Positions 42,801 through 49,181 of a stretch of 64,000 bases of DNA are shown here, piece after piece. Below the pieces are notes generated by a model. That model was given only the letters and a program-made list of their open reading frames with translations. It did no database searches and was not told the DNA's origin. The position numbers were made by a program, and so were the translations under genes. Position 1 is the first letter of the stretch, and every line of letters starts with the position of its first letter. The DNA is from [Pasteurella] aerogenes (GTDB lineage Bacteria > Pseudomonadota > Gammaproteobacteria > Enterobacterales > Pasteurellaceae): NCBI GenBank assembly GCA_900637275.1, contig LR134362.1, forward strand, positions 2,046,001 to 2,110,000, read 5' to 3'.

Positions 42801-43520
42801 AATGCACCGGAAGCAGTGAAAAATGCGGCTAAAGCAGCGGTATTTGATGCACAAAATGCGATCAATGATGCTGGTTTAAATAAAGTTGCCACGGTACAAA
42901 ACGTAGCGGAAGCGATCAATAACAGCGGCTTTACATTGACAACTTCTAAATCTAAAGGTGGCGAAGTTTCTGGTACAAGCAAAACCTTGATCAATCCGGG
43001 TAAAACGGTCACGCTTGATGCAGGTAAAAACATTAGCATCATCCAAGATGCAGGTAAGGTTAGCATTGCAACTTCAATGAACCCAACCTTTACTTCTGTA
43101 CAAGTGGGCGGTGATAACGGACCTAAGATTGGTGCGGATGGTGATAACATTAAAGTGTCAAAAGCAGATGGTTCACCAACCAAAATTACCAATGTTGCGA
43201 AAGGTGTTGACAAAAATGATGCGGTTAACGTAGGTCAATTGAAAGATGAAATTGGCGGCGTACATAACCGTATCAATAAAGTGGATAAAGATTTACGTGC
43301 AGGTATTGCCGGTTCAAATGCGGCAGCAACCTTACCGCAAGTTTATATCCCGGGTAAATCCATGGTAGCGGCTGCGGCTGGTACATTCAAAGGCGAAAAT
43401 GCCTTTGCAGTGGGTTACTCCCGTGCCTCTGACAACGGTAAACTTATCTTGAAACTTCAAGGTAACGCCAACAGCCAAGGTGATATTGGTGGTGGTGTAG
43501 GTATTGGTTACCAATGGTAA
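39861..43520 (+). CDS. Adhesin C-terminal fragment: stalk repeats and YadA anchor
   Basis: An open frame of 1219 codons from its first ATG, though the frame is open from 39507. The ATG has no ribosome site, so it is probably not a separate gene. Three stalk modules recur: GWNLQENGGARDFVKPYDTV blocks, alanine-rich coiled-coil blocks (DALKAAEDAL...), and NFNSTSIGGTTVTNPDGST blocks. The last 80 residues form the YadA anchor, a helix then four strands ending GIGYQW, which trimerises into an outer-membrane barrel. Clear terminator downstream. Confidence 0.8.
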   Translation: MDPNDPTAELFAAEDGKQVQLGDTFSIEGAANAVISARNTDAATAGAYSAKNIQTIVDDKGVQIQMSENPVFNSTVIGGTPTYTDAAGNKLTKNPDGTYTDEAGNIVDPADVTTVINNPITIGTVNGTNVISNLTTTLPDNKTNGTLPSNITTTNAATLGDVLNAGWNLQENGGARDFVKPYDTVNFVNGTGTTANVTVSADGKTSNVTYHVKVDGKTTEITYKDANGNTVYLQEDGTYNTARDGSGSPVKAEDITGSQVSAISPTFTANEDGDNAGTVNFVDTPTTTVKVDGNNITVDVNTAEITPETNGTVTGPVTSDMTDALKAAEDALANLPADATPDQKAAAEQAVKDAQDVINNAGSQVATAQNVADAINGSGWNAAVDKTGTGESEDKGGDALVNPGDTVTMIAGDNIKITKDGLKYTVETKKDVNFNSTSIGGTTVTNPDGSTTVNNPITIGTTPEGNNVIANITGNLAPTYNKGDMVIGDDGKPTTTAQTTPTKSQTGPTPADAADMYNNAATVGDILNAGWNLKENGGDRDFVKPYDTVNFVNGEGTTANVTVSADGKTSNVTYNVNVDGKTTQLTYVTTGADGKPVTVYKQPDGSYNTAKDGSGDKVTTPVTSQITAVSTPAQVNGENVTGPVNIVNGNTTTVTETPDGIKVEVKTGDITAEDNGTVTGPVTSDMTDALKAAEDALKNLPADATPDQKAAAEQAVKDAQNVINNAGNQVATAQNVADAINGSGWRTNSTTATGGANETVVNPGEIVNFEAGKNMTVTQTVTKDAAGKDVISYTYATKDDVNFNSTSIGGTTVTNPDGSTTVNNPITIGTTPEGNNVIANLTSTLPNTTSVPTTDANGKPVPVTTEAPISAQDAQDIANKSGSNAATLGDVLNSGWNLQNNGAAKDFVKPYDTVNFVDGQGTKAVVESDGATSTVKVDIDTGTLTANNDGTINGVVPPAKAAELTQALKDAEITLAGLPANAPEAVKNAAKAAVFDAQNAINDAGLNKVATVQNVAEAINNSGFTLTTSKSKGGEVSGTSKTLINPGKTVTLDAGKNISIIQDAGKVSIATSMNPTFTSVQVGGDNGPKIGADGDNIKVSKADGSPTKITNVAKGVDKNDAVNVGQLKDEIGGVHNRINKVDKDLRAGIAGSNAAATLPQVYIPGKSMVAAAAGTFKGENAFAVGYSRASDNGKLILKLQGNANSQGDIGGGVGIGYQW
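40790..42093 (+). repeat. About 1.1-kb imperfect tandem repeat in the adhesin stalk
   Basis: Near-identical DNA blocks recur 1.09-1.10 kb apart: 40790-40999 with 41884-42093 (alanine-rich coiled coil), about 40385-40500 with 41480-41595, and about 41155-41280 with 42258-42384. A more diverged third unit continues to about 42920. Such repeats allow stalk length to vary by recombination. Confidence 0.8.
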
Positions 43521-43542
43521 TCATTAGTTACCGAGCTTAAAT

Positions 43543-43577
43543 AAAAACAGCTTCCTTAATGGGAAGCTGTTTTTTTT
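43543..43577 (+). terminator. Adhesin terminator
   Basis: AAACAGCTTCC at 43545-43555 pairs with GGAAGCTGTTT at 43562-43572 and is followed by a T run. Confidence 0.85.
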
Positions 43578-43665
43578 GTACTAAAAAATAGATTAAAAAT
43601 GACCGCACTTTATTTGTTACTATTCTTTATTTGTTACTATTCTTTATTTGTTATTTTCCTTTATT

Positions 43666-43844
43666 TGTCACTTTTCTTTGCTTTGCCAAAGAAAAGTAAC
43701 CAAAAGAAAGGCAACCCGGTTTCACCTTTTTCCTGCGCTTGGTTACCATTTCCTTAACGGAAAATTTGAAACTCGCTTGCGTTGCAAGCTCAAACACGAC
43801 AAATTTTCCTAGAAATGGTAAGTCGCTTCGGCGGTGAAAACGGG
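43666..43844 (+). repeat. Structured intergenic repeat, copy 7
   Basis: Full copy. It is preceded by short CTTTATTTGTTAC-like repeats (43610-43665), and an uptake signal follows at about 43859. The left arm has TCAC but the right arm GTAA, a half-compensated stem. The 43521-44478 gap holds copies 7-9 and no gene. Confidence 0.9.
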
Positions 43845-43965
43845 GGATAAAAAATGAAAAGTGCGGTGGTTTTTTGGGGAGGTTTTTATGATGAGTTGTT
43901 TTGCGTTGTTGTAAAACTGGGATGATGTTTTTTATTAATCACTGGCGCTGAATATTCATTTTGTT

Positions 43966-44144
43966 TGTCACTTTTCTTTGCTTTGCCAAAGAAAAGTGAC
44001 CAAAAGAAAGGCAACCCGATTTCACCTTTTCCCTACGCTTGGTTACCATTTCTTTGACGGAAAATTTGAAACTCGCTTGCGCTGCAAGCTCAAACACGAC
44101 AAATTTTCCTAGAAATGGTAAGTCGCTTCGGCGGTGAAAACGGG
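43966..44144 (+). repeat. Structured intergenic repeat, copy 8
   Basis: Full copy, 300 bases after copy 7. The stem base is TCAC/GTGA, as in copy 1. An uptake signal lies in the tail at about 44159. Confidence 0.9.
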
Positions 44145-44266
44145 GATAAAAAAATGAAAAGTGCGGTGATTTTTGGGGAGATTTTTATGATGGGTTGTTT
44201 TGCTTTGTGTTGTCGTCGCACTTTTATGATGTTTTTTTATTAATCACTGGTGCTGAATATCCATTT

Positions 44267-44445
44267 TGTTACTTTTCTTTGCTTTGCCAAAGAAAAGTAA
44301 CCAAAAGAAAGGCAACCCGGTTTCACCTTTTCCCTACGCTTGGTTACCATTTCTTTGACGGAAAATTTGAAATTCACTTGCGTTGCAAGCTCAAACACGA
44401 CAAATTTTCCTAGAAATGGTAAGTCGCTTCGGCGGTGAAAACGGG
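44267..44445 (+). repeat. Structured intergenic repeat, copy 9
   Basis: Full copy, 301 bases after copy 8. The stem base is TTAC/GTAA. The tail runs to within a few bases of the converging nadE stop codon. Confidence 0.9.
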
Positions 44446-44478
44446 GATAAAAAAATGAAAAGTAACAGAGAATTTTAA

Positions 44479-45228
44479 TTATTCAGTGGAAATATACTCC
44501 TCTATTGAATGCGCGCTTGGTGGGAGGCGGCGTTTGTGGTGGGAACGGTTGTGCCAAAATTCAATTTGTTTTAAGGCTTGGGCAGAGACTGGTTCGCCGC
44601 GTAGGAACGCATCAATTTCCGCATAGCTGACGCCCATTTCTGCTTCGTCGGTTTGACCTTGCCATAATCCGGCGCTTGGGGATTTATCCAATACAGATTG
44701 CGGTACATTAAGTACTTTTGCTAATTGGTAAACCTGTTCTTTGCGTAATTTTAATAAGGGCGCGACATCCACGCCACCATCACCAAATTTAGTAAAATAA
44801 CCGGTGTGCCATTCTGCAGCATTATCAGTTCCGACTACAATGGCGTTGTGGCTTTGCGCGTAGGCATATAATGAAATCATGCGCAAACGAGCTTGTACAT
44901 TGCCGGCAATGACATTTTGTCTCTCCGCTTGGTCATTAAATAACGGTTGCATGGTTTGCATAAAAGTGCGGTAGGTTTCGATAATCGGTAGTTCCATGAC
45001 TGGACATCCGGCGCTTTCTGCAACCGCATAAGCATCAGCAATATCCTGCGCCGAGGTGGTTTCTGAGGGCAGAATAATGCCTTGTACCGGCGCGTTGCAT
45101 TGGGTTAATAAATGCGTGACGACGGCGGAGTCGATGCCGCCGCTAATTCCGACCACAAAACCTTGTGCGCCATAATTTTCTCGCTGTTCGTTAAGCCATT
45201 GCACTAGATAATTCACGTATTTTTCCAT
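44479..45228 (-). CDS. nadE: NH3-dependent NAD+ synthetase NadE
   Basis: A 249-residue NAD synthetase of the ammonia-dependent type, with no glutaminase domain. It amidates nicotinate adenine dinucleotide (NaAD) to NAD+, the last step from nicotinate or by the de novo route. The PP-loop SGGIDSA is at residues 29-35, and the DNAAEWHTGYFTKFGDGG and LDKSPSAGLW tracts are conserved. The start has GAGGT upstream. It lies 13 bases after the EIIC-like gene and is third in pncB-EIIC-nadE. Confidence 0.92.
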   Translation of the reverse strand: MEKYVNYLVQWLNEQRENYGAQGFVVGISGGIDSAVVTHLLTQCNAPVQGIILPSETTSAQDIADAYAVAESAGCPVMELPIIETYRTFMQTMQPLFNDQAERQNVIAGNVQARLRMISLYAYAQSHNAIVVGTDNAAEWHTGYFTKFGDGGVDVAPLLKLRKEQVYQLAKVLNVPQSVLDKSPSAGLWQGQTDEAEMGVSYAEIDAFLRGEPVSAQALKQIEFWHNRSHHKRRLPPSAHSIEEYISTE

Positions 45229-45241
45229 TAGTTACCTCAAA

Positions 45242-46258
45242 TTACATTTCTAATTTTAAATCACCGGCGTTAATCCATCCTTTTTTGCGCAGAATATAAG
45301 CAATGATCAGCGTTAATATTGCTGGCAAAATAAAATGTAACAACCCAATGGTTAACCAAATTAATGACGAATTGCCCATGGCTTCAATGGTGCCAATTTG
45401 TCCTACTAAACCGCTGGTTCCCATGCCGGCGCCGGATGGAATATTTTGCATTTGAAAAATTACGGTGGCAAAAGGCGCGATAATTGCACCGGCTAATGTC
45501 GGTGGGATCCAAATTTTAGGATTTTTTACAATATTTGGCATTTGCAGCATACTGGTTCCCAAGCCTTGGCTTAGCAAGCCCGCCCAGCGGTTTTCGCGAA
45601 AACTCATTACCGCAAATCCGACCATTTGCGCACAGCAGCCAATCGTTGCCGCGCCGGCAGCCAATCCGCTGAGAGACAGAGTGACCGCGATGGCAGCGCT
45701 GGAGATGGGTAAAGTTAAAATCATGCCCATTAATACTGACACCACAATGCTCATAGGAATAGGTTGTAATTCTACTGCCCACATCACTAACGCGCCGGTT
45801 TCTTGCATCAATACGGACAAAAATGGACCGATCAAGTATGCCGCTGCCATGCCACCAATTAAAGTTGTCGCTGGCGTAACTAAAATATCTACCGGCGTGG
45901 TTTTATGTACTAATTTTCCTAACTCGGTGCCGATGGCTACTGATACAAAACAGCCAATAGGTCCACCCAAAGATGCCCCTATCATGCCTACCGTCAGGCT
46001 ACTTAATAACACCAACGGAGGGGCTTTCAGCGCATAAGACACGCCAACACCAATTGCTGCACCCATAAAAGATTGCGCTTGACCACCTAACTCCACCAAC
46101 CAAGGCAACGCCAATCCATTACCGATATTTTTTAAAATTAACCCAATAATTAGCGAGCTGAATAATCCCAATGCCATAAAATTCATCGCCTCAATCGCAT
46201 AACGACGAACGCTAAATTCAATATTACGTTGGGCTAAAACTTGTCGAAAGTTGCGCAT
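45242..46258 (-). CDS. EIIC-like membrane protein (PTS_EIIC_2 family), candidate niacin-linked transporter
   Basis: A 338-residue very hydrophobic protein with about ten membrane segments. It matches the PTS_EIIC_2 type of 'PTS sugar transporter subunit IIC' (for example GGMAAAYLIGPFLSVLMQETG and PPTLAGAIIAPFATVIFQMQ). No EIIA or EIIB partner is nearby and no PTS phosphorylation site is visible, so a sugar PTS role is doubtful. It lies inside a nicotinate-salvage operon, between pncB (35-base gap) and nadE (13-base gap), so uptake of nicotinate or a related NAD precursor is my inference. I prefer the ATG at 46258, with GGAA upstream; 46270 is an alternative. Confidence 0.75.
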   Translation of the reverse strand: MRNFRQVLAQRNIEFSVRRYAIEAMNFMALGLFSSLIIGLILKNIGNGLALPWLVELGGQAQSFMGAAIGVGVSYALKAPPLVLLSSLTVGMIGASLGGPIGCFVSVAIGTELGKLVHKTTPVDILVTPATTLIGGMAAAYLIGPFLSVLMQETGALVMWAVELQPIPMSIVVSVLMGMILTLPISSAAIAVTLSLSGLAAGAATIGCCAQMVGFAVMSFRENRWAGLLSQGLGTSMLQMPNIVKNPKIWIPPTLAGAIIAPFATVIFQMQNIPSGAGMGTSGLVGQIGTIEAMGNSSLIWLTIGLLHFILPAILTLIIAYILRKKGWINAGDLKLEM

Positions 46259-46292
46259 ATTAATTTCCATTTCTATCAAGTTTAGGCAAAAT

Positions 46293-47390
46293 TTATTTAA
46301 ATTCGACCGCACTTAAACGATCATTAAAACGATAATGTCGCCCTTGTTTGGCTTGCTCTTTTCCCTCTAAACGTACACAATCTCCGGTAAATCCGATATT
46401 CACTTTCAACAAACTAGAACCGACACCATAACTGTCCACTGGCGCATGGCGTTGTTCAAATTGACGAATTTTGGCAGCATCAAAACCGCCACTGACGATA
46501 ATTTTCACGCGTTCAAAACCCTCCGCATCCAAATGTTCACGTAAACGTTGAATTAAACAAACATTGGTTCCGCGTAAATCTTCTTGTCCAAATTCATGTT
46601 GATTGCGTAAAAAATATTGATCCACCATATTGGCGGAAGTATCCACCCGAACACCATACAACCGATCGCCAAAATGACGTGCTACTTTTAAACTATCAGT
46701 AATTACATCATTATTATAATCTACCAGTGCCACTAAATTATCTTGCGGATAGGTTGCTAAATAGGCTTCGCACGCTTTAATCAAATCCCCATCATGCAAT
46801 TGGATTAAAGCGTGTGGCATGGTACCAACGCCTTCTTTTCCCCACCATTCATTCATGGCATGCGTTGCTTGTGCCGCCGCGCCACCAATATACGCCGAAT
46901 ATCCATCACCTGCTTGTTGAGAAAAATGGTCGTCACGATCGCCCATAAAAATAATCGGTTTACTGCCCGCTGCCTCAACGACATTATAAACATTGGTTGC
47001 CACAGAGGTGCGACGTGCTAACACACCGTCGATAATTCCTTCTAAATAACCAAAATCTTCATAAAATCCTTCGATCATCAACACGGTTTCAAATGGTTTG
47101 ATTTTATCGCCATCATTTAACGCCCAAATTTTTAAATTCTGCGGATCCACTGCAAAGGTATGTAGCAAGGCAATCGCTTCATCCACGCCACACAATACCG
47201 CCTCTTTCTTCTGAAAGAATTGCATTGTGACGATTTTCTTTGGACGATGTTGTTTAATAATTTCCATCGTTTTTAAAAAATAAACCGCAGAAAACCAACC
47301 ATCTTTTACTCTAGGATCAAATTTAAAGGTTTCATTGGTTAAACGAGCAATTTTTCCCTGACGTTTTAAATCAAACTCTTTGCTAATCAT
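46293..47390 (-). CDS. pncB: Nicotinate phosphoribosyltransferase PncB
   Basis: A 365-residue type II phosphoribosyltransferase of the shorter PncB class. It converts nicotinate and PRPP to nicotinate mononucleotide. Signatures include the N-terminal YYF-like YFLKTMEII region, FGYLEGIIDGVLARRTSVATN, SGGFDAAKIRQFE and the VDSYGVGSSLL phosphate-binding loop. It is promoter-proximal in a three-gene operon with the EIIC-like protein and nadE, giving uptake, NaMN formation and the final amidation; nadD is needed elsewhere for NaAD. The 3' end carries an uptake signal. A 40-bp palindrome lies just upstream. Confidence 0.9.
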   Translation of the reverse strand: MISKEFDLKRQGKIARLTNETFKFDPRVKDGWFSAVYFLKTMEIIKQHRPKKIVTMQFFQKKEAVLCGVDEAIALLHTFAVDPQNLKIWALNDGDKIKPFETVLMIEGFYEDFGYLEGIIDGVLARRTSVATNVYNVVEAAGSKPIIFMGDRDDHFSQQAGDGYSAYIGGAAAQATHAMNEWWGKEGVGTMPHALIQLHDGDLIKACEAYLATYPQDNLVALVDYNNDVITDSLKVARHFGDRLYGVRVDTSANMVDQYFLRNQHEFGQEDLRGTNVCLIQRLREHLDAEGFERVKIIVSGGFDAAKIRQFEQRHAPVDSYGVGSSLLKVNIGFTGDCVRLEGKEQAKQGRHYRFNDRLSAVEFK

Positions 47391-47424
47391 ATTGATTTTA
47401 CTCCATGTTAATTTAGGCGATAAT

Positions 47425-47464
47425 GTATATTATTTGCTACATATAAATGTGGCATACACTATAC
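47425..47464 (-). promoter_or_regulatory. 40-bp imperfect palindrome over the pncB promoter
   Basis: GTATATTATTTGCTACATAT (47425-47444) faces a second half in which 15 of 20 positions are complementary. A possible -10 (TATAGT, minus strand) lies in its promoter-distal edge, with a possible -35 TTGCTA 15 bases further out. It ends 35 bases before the pncB ATG, well placed for a repressor. It does not match the NadR box (TGTTTA-N6-TAAACA). Confidence 0.6.
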
Positions 47465-47525
47465 CTTTATTGAATAAATAGCAAGTGTTAAAAAGTGTTA
47501 TGCTATATGGTTAATAATTTTTATT

Positions 47526-47704
47526 TGTCACTTTTCTTTGCGTTGCCAAAGAAAAGTAACCAAAAGAAAGGCAACCCGATTTCACCTTTTCCCTGCGCTT
47601 GGTTACCATTTCTTTGACGGAAAATTTGAAACTCGCTTGCGTTGCAAGCTCAAACAGGACAAATTTTCCTAGAAATGGTAAGTCGCTTCGGCGGTGAAAA
47701 CGGG
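47526..47704 (+). repeat. Structured intergenic repeat, copy 10
   Basis: Full copy. This copy, its spacer and copy 11 are nearly identical to the copy 1-2 pair at 28.8-29.2 kb, including the 302-bp period. The 47391-48695 gap holds the pncB operator and copies 10-13. Confidence 0.9.
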
Positions 47705-47827
47705 GGATAAAAAAATGAAAAGTGCGGTGGTTTTTGGGGAGGTTTTTATTGTTAATTATTTTTCTTTGTGTCGTCGCAATTTTATAACGTTTTTTATTAA
47801 TCGTTAGCGCTGAATATCCACTTTGTT

Positions 47828-48007
47828 TGTTACTTTTCTTTGCGTTGCCAAAAGAAAAGTAACCAAAAGAAAGGCAACCCGGTTTCACCTTTTCCCTGCG
47901 CTTGGTTACCATTTCTTTAACGGAAAATTTGAAACTCGCTTGCGTTGCAAGCTCAAACAGGACAAATTTTCCTAGAAATGGTAAGTCGCTTCGGCGGTGA
48001 AAACGGG
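47828..48007 (+). repeat. Structured intergenic repeat, copy 11
   Basis: Full copy. It has the extra A of copy 2 in the right arm, but its downstream spacer is the 287-bp-type spacer of copies 4-5, so it is a junction between the two unit types. Confidence 0.9.
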
Positions 48008-48115
48008 GCGTGGATAATGAACTTTAAAATCAATAAATTGTATTAAATGCTGGATTAGCTTGTGGTTGTGTTTTTTATCGGAAAAATGAATAAAAAATGA
48101 CCGCACTTTTTGATC

Positions 48116-48294
48116 TGTTACTTTTCTTTGCGTTGCCAAAGAAAAGTAACCAAAAGAAAGGCAACCCGGTTTCACCTTTTCCCTACGCTTGGTTACCATT
48201 TCTTTGACGGAAAATTTGAAACTCGCTTGCGCTGCAAGCTCAAACACGACAAATTTTCCTAGAAATGGTAAGTCGCTTCGGCGGCGAAAACGGG
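48116..48294 (+). repeat. Structured intergenic repeat, copy 12
   Basis: Full copy, 288 bases after copy 11. The outer arm reads GGCGAAAACGGG, one base different from most copies. Confidence 0.9.
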
Positions 48295-48402
48295 GCGTGG
48301 ATAATGAACTTTAAAATCAATAAATTGTATTAAATGCTGGATTAGCTTGTGGTTGTGTTTTTTATCGGAAAAATGAATAAAAAATGACCGCACTTTTTGA
48401 TC

Positions 48403-48581
48403 TGTTACTTTTCTTTGCGTTGCCAAAGAAAAGTAACCAAAAGAAAGGCAACCCGGTTTCACCTTTTCCCTACGCTTGGTTACCATTTCTTTGACGGAAA
48501 ATTTGAAACTCGCTTGCGCTGCAAGCTCAAACACGACAAATTTTCCTAGAAATGGTAAGTCGCTTCGGCGGCGAAAACGGG
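48403..48581 (+). repeat. Structured intergenic repeat, copy 13
   Basis: Full copy, 287 bases after copy 12, sharing its GGCGAAAACGGG outer arm. An uptake-signal tail ends about 90 bases before trmL. Confidence 0.9.
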
Positions 48582-48695
48582 GGATAAAAAATGAAAAGTG
48601 CGGTGGTTTTTTTGGGATGTTTTGGGTGATTTGTGGCTTGCTATTTTGGCGCTAGGCGGTAAAATTTGTGCCACTTATTGATTGCAGAGAAAATT

Positions 48696-49169
48696 ATGTT
48701 AGATATTGTGCTATATGAGCCGGAAATTCCGCAAAATACCGGAAATATTATTCGATTATGTGCGAATACCGGGTTTCGTTTACATTTAATTGAACCGTTG
48801 GGGTTTACTTGGGATGACAAAAGATTGCGTCGTTCCGGGCTAGATTATCACGAATTCGCCGAAATCAAAAAGCACAAAACGTTTGATGCTTTTTTACAAA
48901 GTGAAAATCCAAAACGTTTATTTGCCTTAACCACAAAAGGCGGACCGGCGCATAGTCAAGTGCAGTTCGCGTTGGGTGATTATTTGATGTTTGGTCCGGA
49001 AACGCGCGGTATTCCGATGTCGATTTTAGATACGATGCCATTGGAGCAAAAAATTCGTATCCCGATGACTGCGAATAGTCGCAGTATGAATTTGTCCAAT
49101 GCGGTGGCGGTGACGGTTTATGAAGCCTGGCGTCAGTTGGGTTATCAGGATGCTGTAAATTTACTTTAG
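48696..49169 (+). CDS. trmL: tRNA (cytidine/uridine-34-2'-O)-methyltransferase TrmL
   Basis: A 157-residue SPOUT methyltransferase (E. coli TrmL/YibK 157). It 2'-O-methylates the wobble base of tRNA-Leu. The N-terminus IVLYEPEIPQNTGNIIRLCANT and the C-terminal trefoil-knot motifs LMFGPETRGIP and RIPMTANSRSMNLSNAVAV are diagnostic. I use the ATG at 48696, not an upstream frame extension through the repeat tail. The engB start lies 12 bases downstream. Confidence 0.93.
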   Translation: MLDIVLYEPEIPQNTGNIIRLCANTGFRLHLIEPLGFTWDDKRLRRSGLDYHEFAEIKKHKTFDAFLQSENPKRLFALTTKGGPAHSQVQFALGDYLMFGPETRGIPMSILDTMPLEQKIRIPMTANSRSMNLSNAVAVTVYEAWRQLGYQDAVNLL

Positions 49170-49181
49170 AAAAAGAAAATA

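Larger units (their letters stand above)
36040..43520 (+). pseudogene. Giant trimeric autotransporter adhesin, interrupted by an 11-bp duplication
   Basis: The two large frames here are one gene. The first frame stops at the TAG at 39496-39498, inside a perfect tandem duplication of TAGGCACTGTT (39485-39495 and 39496-39506). Removing one copy joins it in frame to the second, giving 2489 residues. The 39507-39860 stretch is open in the second frame and encodes typical adhesin sequence (ENAVYLGND, then INGSQLY). Layout: extended signal peptide (about 1-50), a YadA-like head of many AIG-type repeats, neck motifs, stalk repeats and a C-terminal YadA anchor. As read, the product would lack its anchor and not reach the surface, so the gene is off or broken. 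A sequencing artefact is the alternative. No uptake signal was found in it. Confidence 0.85.

Noticed and set aside
40886..43213. Long minus-strand frames opposite the adhesin (40886-41278, 42617-43213 and others)
   Set aside because: They are antisense shadows caused by the repetitive, GC-skewed codon use of the adhesin stalk; no start signals or recognisable products.
39861..43520. Second adhesin frame as an independent gene
   Set aside because: It has no signal peptide or ribosome site, and the reading frame is open back to the 11-bp duplication, so it is the 3' part of one split gene.
35045..44466. Composite transposon around the adhesin
   Set aside because: The flanking repeats encode no transposase and are found at two further loci. 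No target-site duplication can be recognised, so only homology-based exchange is proposed.
28776..48581. CRISPR array or integron cassette array as explanation of the spaced repeats
   Set aside because: Units are about 180 bp with spacers of about 110-120 bp that are themselves repeated, with no cas genes, integrase or attI. Neither system fits.
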